Below, in pieces: positions 25,421 to 34,300 of a DNA stretch of 64,000 bases. The stretch's first letter is position 1; every line of letters starts with the position of its first letter. The notes beneath the pieces are model-generated. The model did not search any database, was not told the origin of the DNA, and saw only the letters and a list, made by a program, of their open reading frames with translations. The position numbers were made by a program, and so were the translations under genes. Source of the DNA: Blautia sp. Marseille-P3087 (GTDB taxonomy: Bacteria; Bacillota; Clostridia; Lachnospirales; Lachnospiraceae); assembly GCF_900120195.1 (NCBI RefSeq), contig NZ_LT635539.1, positions 3,233,097-3,297,096 of the forward strand, given 5' to 3'.

Positions 25421-27790
25421 ATGGAAAAACCGATCGTCCGTATTTCGGTTCGAAATCTTGTAGAATTTATATTACGAAATGGTGATCTGGTGAGCGGAAG
25501 TGGCACTTCGGATAAAGAAGCCATGCTGAAAGGAAGCAGGCTTCACCGTAAGATACAGAAGCAGATGGGAAGCCACTACCAGCCTGAAGTTTCTCTGAAA
25601 AAAGATACAGAGTATGATGATCTGATCCTTCGCGTAGAAGGCAGGGCAGACGGTATTTTTTCGCAGGATGACAGATTCTGTATTGATGAGATCAAGGGTG
25701 TTTATAAGAAACTTGAACTTATGGAAGAACCGGTACTGGTGCATCGTGCGCAGGCACTTTGTTATGCATGGATCTACCTGGATGAGCATGAACTGGAGAA
25801 AATAGACATACAGATGACTTATGCACATCTTGACACCGAAGTGATTAAACGTTTTCGGGAGACACTTACCAGAGCAGAACTGAAACAATGGTATGAAGAA
25901 CTTACTGACAGTTATCATAAATGGCTGGCATATCAGATCGAATGGCGCGAAAAACGAAATGAATCGATGAAAAAACTGGAATTTCCCTTTGAATACCGCA
26001 AGGGGCAGCGGAAGATGGTATCTGGCATTTATCATGCCATTTCAAAAAAAGAACAGATTTTTATCCAGGCTCCGACCGGTGTCGGAAAGACCATGTCGGC
26101 TGTTTTTCCGGCAGTACGCGCAATCGGGCAGGGAATGGCTGAGACGGTCTTTTATCTGACGGCAAGGACGATTACAAGGACAGTAGCACAGGATGCTTTT
26201 GAAATATTACGGGACAGAGGTCTTCTGTTTAAAGTTGTTACGATCACGGCAAAAGAAAAACTCTGCTTCTGCGACAAGCCGGAATGTGATCCGGAAAAAT
26301 GTCCTTATGCGAAAGGACATTATGACCGGATCAACGATGCAGTCTATGAACTCTGGACAACGGAACAGTCATTTGACAGGGAAACACTTCTTCGTCATGC
26401 GCAGAAGTGGCAGGTCTGTCCTTTTGAGTTGAGCCTTGATCTGGCTGTCTGGATGGATGGTGTGATTTGCGACTATAATTATGTGTTTGATCCGAATGTC
26501 TATCTGAAACGTTTCTTCGGGGAAAATGTATCTGGAAATTATCTTTTCTTGATTGATGAGGCACATAATCTGGTGGATCGGGGAAGAGAGATGTACAGTG
26601 CGTCTATCTCTCTGGATGATGTGATCGAGACCAGAAAATTTGTGAAGCCCTACAGTCAGAAATTATGGAAAAAACTCGGCAAAGTCAAAAAACAGCTGGA
26701 GAAGTTACGAGAAAACTGTGGTGAATGGAAAGTAGAAGAAAATGCCGGAGTACTGCCGATCAGTCTCCTAAGTGTGCAGGGAGAACTGGATCAGCTTCTT
26801 GAAGAACCACCAGCGCAGGAAGTGGTGGACGGAATCCTTGATTTCTATTTTGCGGTAAGAAACTTTTTAAATATTTCGGAGCTGGTGGATGACAATTATG
26901 TGGTCTATACGGCATTTGATGAAAACGGAAGATTTTATATGAAACTGTTTTGCGTCAATCCGGCGGAAAATCTGCAGAAATGTCTGGATAAAGGTAATAG
27001 TACGGTGTTTTTTTCGGCAACACTGCTTCCGTTACAGTATTATCGGAAGATGCTGAGTACAAGAAGTGAAAACTTCGGTATGTATGTGGAATCACCGTTT
27101 GAACAGAAAAAGAGGTGCCTTATGATTTGCCGGGATGTCAGCAGTAAGTATACCCGAAGAGGCTATGAGGAATACAGAAAGATTGCAGAATATATTGCGA
27201 GGATGAGTTGGCAGAAGAAGGGAAATTACATGGTATTTTTCCCGTCTTACCGTCTGATGGAAGATGTTTATCAGGTTTATCAGGATGAATTTTCTGTTTC
27301 CTGGGTGCGATGCATCAGCCAGCATGCTTCAATGACGGAGCTGGAGCGTGAGGAGTTCCTGGAGGAGTTTACAGAGGAAACTGAAGAAACATTGGTAGGA
27401 TTCTGTGTTATGGGCGGTATTTTTTCGGAAGGAATTGATCTGATCGGTGATCGGCTGATTGGAGCCGCGGTTGTGGGAACCGGACTTCCACAGGTAAATT
27501 GTGAACGGGAGATTTTGAAAGGGTATTACGACGAAAAAGGCGAGCAGGGATTTGATTATGCCTATCGCTATCCCGGGATGAATAAAGTCCTGCAGGCGGC
27601 AGGACGTGTGATACGTACAAAAGAGGATACGGGAGCAATTCTTCTTATGGATGAACGATTCCTGAACCGGGATTATCGGAATCTTTTCCCCCGTGAATGG
27701 AATGATGCCTGCACATGTACACTTGGGAATGTGGAAAAACATCTGCAGGCGTTCTGGGATGTTTCAGAAGAAAATGACATAATAGGTTAG
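25421..27790 (+). CDS. PD-(D/E)XK nuclease fused to an XPD/DinG-type Fe-S DNA helicase
   Basis: This 789-residue enzyme appears to combine a nuclease and a helicase. Residues about 1-190 carry a PD-(D/E)XK pattern (Asp77 in GRADGIF, Glu90 and Lys92 in DEIKG, then HRAQALCYAW). The helicase follows: Walker A APTGVGKT with Lys223, four cysteines at 282, 284, 289 and 294 for a [4Fe-4S] cluster, DEAH at 379-382, and a C-terminal motif VI region with QAAGRVIR. This suggests a 5'-to-3' helicase with structure-specific nuclease in repair. AAGGAGG precedes the ATG. Confidence 0.88.
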   Translation: MEKPIVRISVRNLVEFILRNGDLVSGSGTSDKEAMLKGSRLHRKIQKQMGSHYQPEVSLKKDTEYDDLILRVEGRADGIFSQDDRFCIDEIKGVYKKLELMEEPVLVHRAQALCYAWIYLDEHELEKIDIQMTYAHLDTEVIKRFRETLTRAELKQWYEELTDSYHKWLAYQIEWREKRNESMKKLEFPFEYRKGQRKMVSGIYHAISKKEQIFIQAPTGVGKTMSAVFPAVRAIGQGMAETVFYLTARTITRTVAQDAFEILRDRGLLFKVVTITAKEKLCFCDKPECDPEKCPYAKGHYDRINDAVYELWTTEQSFDRETLLRHAQKWQVCPFELSLDLAVWMDGVICDYNYVFDPNVYLKRFFGENVSGNYLFLIDEAHNLVDRGREMYSASISLDDVIETRKFVKPYSQKLWKKLGKVKKQLEKLRENCGEWKVEENAGVLPISLLSVQGELDQLLEEPPAQEVVDGILDFYFAVRNFLNISELVDDNYVVYTAFDENGRFYMKLFCVNPAENLQKCLDKGNSTVFFSATLLPLQYYRKMLSTRSENFGMYVESPFEQKKRCLMICRDVSSKYTRRGYEEYRKIAEYIARMSWQKKGNYMVFFPSYRLMEDVYQVYQDEFSVSWVRCISQHASMTELEREEFLEEFTEETEETLVGFCVMGGIFSEGIDLIGDRLIGAAVVGTGLPQVNCEREILKGYYDEKGEQGFDYAYRYPGMNKVLQAAGRVIRTKEDTGAILLMDERFLNRDYRNLFPREWNDACTCTLGNVEKHLQAFWDVSEENDIIG

Positions 27791-27791
27791 C

Positions 27792-27819
27792 TTGACATAA
27801 AGAAAATATCAGGTATACT
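27792..27819 (+). promoter_or_regulatory. Promoter of the secreted serine hydrolase
   Basis: TTGACA (27792-27797) and TATACT (27814-27819) are 16 bases apart. The site starts within a few bases of the helicase stop. Confidence 0.75.
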
Positions 27820-27859
27820 ATGGACAATTACTATTTAAACGATAGACAAGGAGAACCAG

Positions 27860-29308
27860 ATGAAAACCGGAAACCGTTTGAAAAACTGGAAAATTTTGGC
27901 GGCAGGGCTTGTGTTTATGACCACAGCATCTGCAGTGACTGCACCGGTGGCGGCAAGCAGTCTTCTGTCTGTAACAGGGGAATCCCAGATACGTCCGATT
28001 GAAGACGGGGCAGGGAAATATATTTTAAAAAGTGATGGATTTTACTGCCTGAAAGAAGATGGGAGTAAGGATATCTCTCCGGCTGTTCATTATTTTGATC
28101 ATGTGAATATTGATGGAACGATGCTGGACGGATTTTATTACCATGATGAGACTGGATGTTTTCAGGCAGGAAGTTCCCACATGGTAAAAATCACGAAGCT
28201 TTCCTGTGCAAAAAGTACCGATGAAGATGCAGAGACGGTGGATTTTGACGGCTATTATATGGTCAATAACCTTGGAAAACTGACAGCAGCTCCACAGGTT
28301 CGGTATATCAGCAATTACGTGATCGATAATACAACATATGACGGATATTATTATTTTGATGAGAATGGAAAGATGGTGACGGAAACAGGGACACATGATC
28401 TGGAAATGACAGCGAACGGCCAGATGTTTTCCGGAACGTATTATTTCGGAGGACCGAATGGGGCACTGCTTCAGGAAGCCGGAGTGACTGAGGATGGTTT
28501 TCCGGTGGATGCGACGGGAAAAGTAACCGGACTTGATGAGCTTGGGATGGATACACTGGAGCCACAGCTTACATCTATGCTGAGTGGATATGATGGTATA
28601 TGGAGCGTTTATGTCAAAGATCTCAATACGGATGAAGAAATAGTACTGAATGATACACAGATTTATTCGGCAAGTCTTATCAAAGCTTTTGTGATGGCGA
28701 AAACATATGAGGATATGGATACCGTTCTGGAACACGAAGCAGCTCTGATGAAAACGGACAAAGACAACGCAAAGGTGAAGGATAAGGTAGATACTCTTCT
28801 GTGGAATATGATCACAGTCAGTGACAATGAATCCTGTAATGAACTTGGAAGACTCCAGTCTGAAAAACATGATTTTCTGGATGGAGCAGAACTGGTAAAC
28901 AAATATCTGGAAAAAGAAGGCTATACAGAAACTACATATCAAAATACGCTGCATCCTTCTTCGTCCCAGAAACTGAGTCTTGGCGGACATAATATGACGA
29001 CTGTGAAGGACTGTGGCAAACTGCTCGAACGGATATACAAAGGGGAATGTGTCAGCAAAGAAGCTTCAGAAGAAATGCTGAATCTGCTTCTGAACCAGGA
29101 AAATACAACGAAGATCCCGGAGGGTGTTCCGGAAGATGTAAAGACTGCCAACAAAACCGGAGAAACGGATGAAGAGCAGCATGATATTGCAATTGTCTAT
29201 GGACCGAAGACTACCTATATTTTGTGTGTGATGTCCGAGAGCAGTGCAAATGCAATTGCAAATATCCGGTCAATCTCAAAAGTTGTTTATAATTATTTGA
29301 ATCTGTAG
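27860..29308 (+). CDS. Secreted class A beta-lactamase-fold serine hydrolase with N-terminal Tyr-rich repeats
   Basis: This 482-residue exported protein has a signal peptide at residues 1 to about 35. Next come three or four Gly/Tyr-rich units (DGFYYHDETG, DGYYYFDENGKM, SGTYYFGGPNG) that resemble glucan/choline-binding cell-wall repeats. The catalytic domain has SxxK with Ser272 and Lys275, SDN at 321-323 and KTG at 432-434. It could be a penicillin-binding protein-like peptidase or a beta-lactamase. Wall attachment by the repeats favours a peptidoglycan role. AAGGAGAACC precedes the ATG. Confidence 0.85.
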   Translation: MKTGNRLKNWKILAAGLVFMTTASAVTAPVAASSLLSVTGESQIRPIEDGAGKYILKSDGFYCLKEDGSKDISPAVHYFDHVNIDGTMLDGFYYHDETGCFQAGSSHMVKITKLSCAKSTDEDAETVDFDGYYMVNNLGKLTAAPQVRYISNYVIDNTTYDGYYYFDENGKMVTETGTHDLEMTANGQMFSGTYYFGGPNGALLQEAGVTEDGFPVDATGKVTGLDELGMDTLEPQLTSMLSGYDGIWSVYVKDLNTDEEIVLNDTQIYSASLIKAFVMAKTYEDMDTVLEHEAALMKTDKDNAKVKDKVDTLLWNMITVSDNESCNELGRLQSEKHDFLDGAELVNKYLEKEGYTETTYQNTLHPSSSQKLSLGGHNMTTVKDCGKLLERIYKGECVSKEASEEMLNLLLNQENTTKIPEGVPEDVKTANKTGETDEEQHDIAIVYGPKTTYILCVMSESSANAIANIRSISKVVYNYLNL

Positions 29309-29330
29309 GCAGTTATCGGAGCTGTCCGCG

Positions 29331-29359
29331 TTGATTTTTTATACAGAATCATGTATAAT
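29331..29359 (+). promoter_or_regulatory. Promoter of the ispF-cysS operon
   Basis: TTGATT (29331-29336) and TATAAT (29354-29359) are 17 bases apart. The decayed dehydrogenase gene is the first reading frame of this transcript. Confidence 0.7.
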
Positions 29360-29445
29360 AACGGATTGTATAAAATAGGTTTTTTGTATGCTGCTCTGAG
29401 AAAATATGACAGCATCACACATTAAATGCAGGAGGAGAAAAATAA

Positions 29446-30114
29446 ATGCGAGTCGATACGGATGACTTTGCCCGACCTCGTGGGTGCGGGAAGAATCACC
29501 TTGTAGAAGTAGAGGAAATTTTAATTGAACCGGGAGCGGTAAATGCGCTTGAGGAAGCTATGTCAGAGGGATTCCTGAAGGAATACATATCTCCGCTTCT
29601 GATCTGTGACACAAATACCTGTAAGGCAACAGAAGAAATCATGGAAGATATTTATGACCGATGTCAGGTTCTGGTGTTGGATGCAGATGATCTGAAAGCT
29701 GACCAGCATGCAGTAGAGATCGTTGAGAACTATATGGATGAGGATATTGATCTGATCCTTGCGGTAGGTTCTGGTACGATCCATGACATCAGCCGTTATG
29801 TGGCTTCTCAGTACAAAATTCCTTTTGTTTCTGTGCCTACAGCAGCAAGTGGTGACGGATTCGTATCTACGACGGCAGTTATGATTTTTAATGGAATAGA
29901 GGAAGAAGTGCCGGCAGCAGTGCCTGTAGCGTTGTATGCGGACACGGACATATTTGCAAACGCACCGGCAGGGCTTAATGCCGCCGGAGCAGCAGAACTT
30001 TCGGATGACAAAATATCCCTGTCCCTCATCGAAGAGGGTGATCCGGAAACCTGTGAAAAACTGATGTATGCACTGATTAAATCCGGGTTTTCCGGTCAGG
30101 CAGAAGGAGAATAA
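29446..30114 (+). pseudogene. Truncated glycerol-1-phosphate dehydrogenase (EgsA/AraM-like)
   Basis: Intact relatives are about 400 residues and make sn-glycerol-1-phosphate from dihydroxyacetone phosphate. This 222-residue frame keeps the NAD-binding half (AVGSGTIHDISRYVASQ, FVSVPTAASGDGFVS). After GLNAAGAAELS it lacks the stretch that in relatives reads about DLLGKY and continues for some 40-60 residues. It resumes at [19 protein letters not shown] and stops before the region with the metal-binding histidines. It is probably inactive. ispF starts two bases after the stop, so the frame may survive for translational coupling. Confidence 0.75.
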
Positions 30115-30115
30115 T

Positions 30116-30595
30116 ATGAGAGTTGGAATGGGATATGATGTACACAAACTGACAGAAGGAAGGAAACTGATCCTTGGCGGAGTGGATATTCCGTGGGAGA
30201 AGGGACTTCTGGGACATTCGGATGCGGATGTACTGATTCATGCAGTGATGGATGCCCTGCTTGGTGCTGCGGCACTTGGCGATATCGGGAAACATTTTCC
30301 GGACACAGATCAGGCATACAAGGGAATCTCAAGTGTGAAGCTTTTGGTGCATGTGGCAGGTCTTTTGCGCGAACATGGCTATGAAGTCGGAAATATCGAT
30401 GCAACGATCATTGCACAGAAACCAAAGATGGCACCACATATCCTGCAGATGCGTAAAAACATGGCGGAAGCGCTTGGCATTCCGGAATCAAAGATCAACG
30501 TAAAGGCAACGACAGAAGAAGGACTTGGTTTTACGGGAAGCGGAGAGGGGATTTCTTCTCAGGCAATCTGCCTGCTTACAGAAATACAGAACTGA
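30116..30595 (+). CDS. ispF: 2-C-methyl-D-erythritol 2,4-cyclodiphosphate synthase
   Basis: IspF forms the cyclodiphosphate in the non-mevalonate isoprenoid pathway. The 159-residue protein has the zinc-site motif GYDVHKL (Asp8, His10) and the signature [29 protein letters not shown] is present near the C-terminus. The start is immediately after the preceding stop, and GGAGAATAAT supplies a binding site within the upstream frame. It is followed by cysS, as in many clostridia. Confidence 0.96.
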   Translation: MRVGMGYDVHKLTEGRKLILGGVDIPWEKGLLGHSDADVLIHAVMDALLGAAALGDIGKHFPDTDQAYKGISSVKLLVHVAGLLREHGYEVGNIDATIIAQKPKMAPHILQMRKNMAEALGIPESKINVKATTEEGLGFTGSGEGISSQAICLLTEIQN

Positions 30596-30627
30596 TTCAG
30601 CTTAAAATAATATCGGAGGAAAGAGAT

Positions 30628-32037
30628 ATGAAGCTTTTTAATACAATGTCACGCAGAAAAGAAGAATTTGTACCACTGGAAGAAGGCAAGGTACGGATGT
30701 ATGTATGCGGACCGACGGTATACAACCTGATCCACATCGGAAATGCGAGACCGATGATCATTTTTGATACCGTACGCCGTTATCTGGAATACAAAGGATA
30801 CGAAGTAAACTATGTATCCAACTTTACAGATGTTGATGACAAGATCATCAAAAAGGCAATCGAAGAAGGTGTAAGCTCTGAAGAAATCTCACAGCGCTAC
30901 ATTGCAGAATGCAAGAAAGATATGGCCGGCATGAATGTAAAACCGGCAACAACTCATCCGCTGGCAACACAGGAAATCGACGGAATGATCGATATGATCC
31001 AGACACTGATTGACAAGGGATATGCTTATCCGGTTGCTGATGGTACCGTATATTTCCGTGTAAAGAAATTCAAAGAATACGGCAAATTATCACATAAGAA
31101 TCTGGACGATCTGCAGTCCGGCTTCCGTTCTCTGCAGGTATCTGGTGAAGACCAGAAAGAAGATCCGCTTGATTTCGTACTCTGGAAACCGAAGAAAGAA
31201 GGTGAACCATTCTGGAAATCCCCATGGTGCGACGGAAGACCGGGATGGCATATCGAGTGCTCTGTTATGTCCAGGAAATATCTCGGGGAAGAAATTGACA
31301 TTCACGCAGGCGGAGAGGATCTTGTTTTTCCACATCACGAAAATGAGATCGCACAGAGTGAATGCTGCAATGGAGTTCCTTTTGCAAAATACTGGATGCA
31401 TAATGCATTCCTGAACATCGACAACCGTAAGATGTCCAAATCTCTTGGAAACTTCCGTACTGTCCGCCAGATCGGTGAGCAGTATGATCTGCAGGTGCTT
31501 CGTTTCTTTATGTTGAATGCACACTACAGAAGCCCGCTCAATTTCAGCGCAGATCTGATGGAATCTTCCAAGAACGCGCTGGAGCGAATCACAGATGCGG
31601 CAGCAAGACTCCGTGACCGTCAGACAGCAGCTTCTGTACAGGAAGCATCTGAGGATGAAAAGCAGATGATGCAGGAAGAAGCTGGATTTATAACAAAGTT
31701 TGAAGAGGCAATGGATGATGATTTCAACACAGCAGATGCACTTGCAGCAGTATTTGAACTTGTCAAATTTGCGAATACAAATGTTCAGGAAGGAAGTTCT
31801 GCAGAGTTTGCTGCATATACTCTTGAAGTGATGACAAAACTTTGTGATGTTCTCGGTCTGATCCTTGACAAAAAAGACGATATCCTTGATGAAGAAATCG
31901 AGAATCTGATCGCCGAACGTCAGGCAGCCAGAAAGGCAAAAGATTTCGCGAGGGCAGATGAGATCAGAGGATTACTTCTTGATAAAGGAATCGAACTGAA
32001 AGATACTCGTGAGGGTGTAAAATGGAAACGAATCTGA
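30628..32037 (+). CDS. cysS: Cysteinyl-tRNA synthetase
   Basis: This class I aminoacyl-tRNA synthetase has 469 residues. The HIGH-type motif is YNLIHIGNARP, the zinc site includes Cys27 in YVCGPTVYN, and GWHIECS with HHENEIAQSE follows. The KMSKS motif is KMSKSLGN. Its 3' end overlaps mrnC by 16 bases, which suggests coupled translation. The order cysS-mrnC-rlmB is conserved in Bacillus. Confidence 0.97.
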   Translation: MKLFNTMSRRKEEFVPLEEGKVRMYVCGPTVYNLIHIGNARPMIIFDTVRRYLEYKGYEVNYVSNFTDVDDKIIKKAIEEGVSSEEISQRYIAECKKDMAGMNVKPATTHPLATQEIDGMIDMIQTLIDKGYAYPVADGTVYFRVKKFKEYGKLSHKNLDDLQSGFRSLQVSGEDQKEDPLDFVLWKPKKEGEPFWKSPWCDGRPGWHIECSVMSRKYLGEEIDIHAGGEDLVFPHHENEIAQSECCNGVPFAKYWMHNAFLNIDNRKMSKSLGNFRTVRQIGEQYDLQVLRFFMLNAHYRSPLNFSADLMESSKNALERITDAAARLRDRQTAASVQEASEDEKQMMQEEAGFITKFEEAMDDDFNTADALAAVFELVKFANTNVQEGSSAEFAAYTLEVMTKLCDVLGLILDKKDDILDEEIENLIAERQAARKAKDFARADEIRGLLLDKGIELKDTREGVKWKRI

Positions 32038-32447
32038 TGCAGCTGAAAGAGTTGTTTCATCTGGAAGATCAGGATCTGCGGAGCTATTCTCCGCTGACTC
32101 TGGCGTATATAGGGGATGGAGTTTATGAACTGGTCATCCGGACAATTCTTGTTAAGAAAGGCAACTGCCCGGTAAATCGTCTCCATAAGAAAGCAAGCAG
32201 TCTGGTAAAAGCCGGGGCGCAGTCTGCAATCATGGAAGTGATCGAGGAGAAACTGACACCGGAAGAATTGAGTGTTTACCGGAGAGGACGGAATGCACAT
32301 TCTCCGACGATGGCAAAACATGCAACAATGGCAGATTATCGTCGGGCGACCGGTTTTGAGGCGCTGATGGGCTATTTATATTTAAAAGAGGATTACACAC
32401 GGATGCTCACTTTGATCCGTATGGGAATCGGAGAGGACATTTTATGA
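32022..32447 (+). CDS. mrnC: Mini-ribonuclease 3
   Basis: Mini-III is an RNase III-like enzyme without a double-stranded RNA-binding domain; it matures the ends of 23S rRNA precursors. The 141-residue protein has the catalytic signature LAYIGDGVYELVIR and ATGFEALMGYLYL. It overlaps cysS by 16 bases at its start and rlmB by 4 bases at its end. Confidence 0.95.
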   Translation: METNLMQLKELFHLEDQDLRSYSPLTLAYIGDGVYELVIRTILVKKGNCPVNRLHKKASSLVKAGAQSAIMEVIEEKLTPEELSVYRRGRNAHSPTMAKHATMADYRRATGFEALMGYLYLKEDYTRMLTLIRMGIGEDIL

Positions 32448-33187
32448 GTGAACAGATAGAAGGACGCAATGCGGTATTGGAAGCTTTCCGTTCCGGAAAA
32501 TGCGTGGACAAGCTTTTTATCCTTGACGGATGTCAGGACGGACCGGTGCGTACGATTGCAAGAGAAGCACGCAAGACCGATACAAGCATCAACTACGTGT
32601 CAAAAGAACGCCTGGATCAGCTCAGTGAGACAAGAGCACATCAGGGTGTGATTGCGCAGGTTGCAGCGTATGAGTACAGTACAGTGGATGAGATCCTTGC
32701 CCGAGCAGAAGAAAAAGGTGAAGCCCCATTTTTGATTCTTCTGGATAATGTAGAGGATCCGCACAATCTTGGTGCAATCATCCGTACTGCGAATCTTGCC
32801 GGTGCACATGGCGTTATCATTCCGAAGAGACGTGCAGTAGGTTTGACATCTACTGTAGCAAAAACTTCTGCAGGTGCAATAAATTATACACCGGTTGCGA
32901 AGGTAACAAATATTGTAAGAACGATTGAAGAACTGAAAGAAAAAGGCATCTGGTTTGTCTGTGCAGATATGGGTGGAGAAATCATGTATGATCTGGATCT
33001 GACAGGACCGATGGGTCTTGTGATCGGAAATGAGGGAGAAGGTGTCAGCCGTCTGGTACGCGAAGCATGTGATTTCACAGCATCCATACCGATGAAGGGA
33101 GACATTGATTCGCTGAATGCTTCTGTGGCAGCAGGAGTCCTTGCTTATGAAATTGTAAGACAGAGACTGGTAAAAAGCAGCAAATAA
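32444..33187 (+). CDS. rlmB: 23S rRNA (guanosine-2'-O-) methyltransferase of the RlmB/TrmH (SPOUT) family
   Basis: This 247-residue SPOUT-class knotted methyltransferase is expected to methylate a conserved guanosine of 23S rRNA. The N-terminal substrate-binding domain begins QIEGRNAVLEAFRSG. The catalytic domain has LDNVEDPHNLGAIIRTA, VIGNEGEGVSRLV and the final SLNASVAAGVLAYE motif. The operon position after mrnC matches the Bacillus yacO locus. Confidence 0.94.
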   Translation: MSEQIEGRNAVLEAFRSGKCVDKLFILDGCQDGPVRTIAREARKTDTSINYVSKERLDQLSETRAHQGVIAQVAAYEYSTVDEILARAEEKGEAPFLILLDNVEDPHNLGAIIRTANLAGAHGVIIPKRRAVGLTSTVAKTSAGAINYTPVAKVTNIVRTIEELKEKGIWFVCADMGGEIMYDLDLTGPMGLVIGNEGEGVSRLVREACDFTASIPMKGDIDSLNASVAAGVLAYEIVRQRLVKSSK

Positions 33188-33200
33188 AAGGGGAAACAGA

Positions 33201-33809
33201 ATGAGCCGTTACGATCAGTACAGCGACGAAGAACTGATTTTCAGACTGCGACAGGGAGAGATGGAAATATCTGATTATCTGATGGAAAAATACAAGGAGT
33301 TTGTTCGCAAAAAGGCAAGAGCCATGTTTTTAATCGGAGGAGAAACAGACGACTTGATTCAGGAGGGAATGATCGGACTTTTTAAGGCAATCCAGAATTA
33401 CCAGCCGGATCGGGAGGCGTCTTTTCAGACATTTGCAGGTTTATGTATTGACCGGCAGCTTTACAGTGCGGTACAGAATTCAAACAGGCAGAAACATCTT
33501 CCGCTGAATACGTATATTTCGCTTAGCAATGAGGAAGAATCTGAGCATCTGGAAGGCTCGTGGGATTCCCGCACAGAAGACCCGGAATCTATTGTGATCG
33601 ATCAGGAAAGTACAAGAAATCTGGAATTGAAGATCAGCAAGGCCTTAAGTCCGATGGAAAATAAAGTGCTGGATTATTATATGAAAGGATACGGCTACGT
33701 AAAGATTGCGGAGATCATGGGCAAAACACCGAAATCCATCGACAATGCGTTGCAGCGTATCCGAGGTAAGATTCGCAATTTTTCTCTTCCTTTTTTGATA
33801 CAAAAGTAG
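33201..33809 (+). CDS. sigH: SigH-type RNA polymerase sigma factor
   Basis: The 202-residue sigma-70 family protein resembles B. subtilis sigma-H, which drives early stationary-phase and sporulation genes. Region 2 has DDLIQEGMIGLFKAIQNYQP and FQTFAGLCIDRQL. Region 4 has the helix-turn-helix YVKIAEIMGKTPKSIDNALQ. The linker is acidic. The operon place after rlmB matches Bacillus, except that the yacP gene normally in between is missing. GGGGAAACAG precedes the ATG. Confidence 0.9.
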   Translation: MSRYDQYSDEELIFRLRQGEMEISDYLMEKYKEFVRKKARAMFLIGGETDDLIQEGMIGLFKAIQNYQPDREASFQTFAGLCIDRQLYSAVQNSNRQKHLPLNTYISLSNEEESEHLEGSWDSRTEDPESIVIDQESTRNLELKISKALSPMENKVLDYYMKGYGYVKIAEIMGKTPKSIDNALQRIRGKIRNFSLPFLIQK

Positions 33810-33878
33810 TAAAATAACACTAACATTATTCAGAGTATCGGATAGATGGTTTCTGTATATGAAAGGAGATACGAAATT

Positions 33879-34199
33879 ATGGCAAAGATTAATAAATATT
33901 GGGGATTTGTAGCAGTCGGAGCAGTTGCTGCCGCAGCAGCAGGAGCAATCGCGGCACTTGCATTCCGCAAAGACCCGCTGGATGATTTCGAGGATTTTGA
34001 TGAAGATTTCGAGGATGAGACCGAAGAAGAAACATCAAAGTCTGAAGAAAAGAAAGAAACATCAGAAGCTTTTGAAGCATGGGATGAGGCTGAAGATGCT
34101 GTAGAAAAGGCTGTAGAAGAAACTGCTGAAACAGCAGATGCCGAGCATGCAGTAGAAGAAGCAATCAAAGAAGAGAAAGAAGAACAGGAAGAAGAATAA
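33879..34199 (+). CDS. Small acidic protein with an N-terminal membrane anchor
   Basis: No family was recognised. The 106-residue protein has a short basic start, one Ala-rich hydrophobic helix (about residues 8-29), then a very acidic Glu/Asp/Ala tail likely to form helices or be disordered. AAAGGAGAT at 33862-33870 sets the ATG at 33879. It follows sigH by about 70 bases. Confidence 0.7.
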   Translation: MAKINKYWGFVAVGAVAAAAAGAIAALAFRKDPLDDFEDFDEDFEDETEEETSKSEEKKETSEAFEAWDEAEDAVEKAVEETAETADAEHAVEEAIKEEKEEQEEE

Positions 34200-34241
34200 A
34201 ACTGAATCCGGTTCAGTTTAATAATAAGAACTATGAAGATA

Positions 34242-34273
34242 ACAAGAGGCAGGTCGATTGACCTGCCTCTTGT
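34242..34273. terminator. Bidirectional terminator between convergent genes
   Basis: ACAAGAGGCAGGTC (34242-34255) pairs perfectly with GACCTGCCTCTTGT (34260-34273) over a GATT loop, between sigH-side transcription and glnS. A smaller inverted repeat, ACTGAA/TTCAGT, lies at 34201-34217. Confidence 0.85.
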
Positions 34274-34300
34274 TTGTTACATCATTCATTTCCGAAAGAA

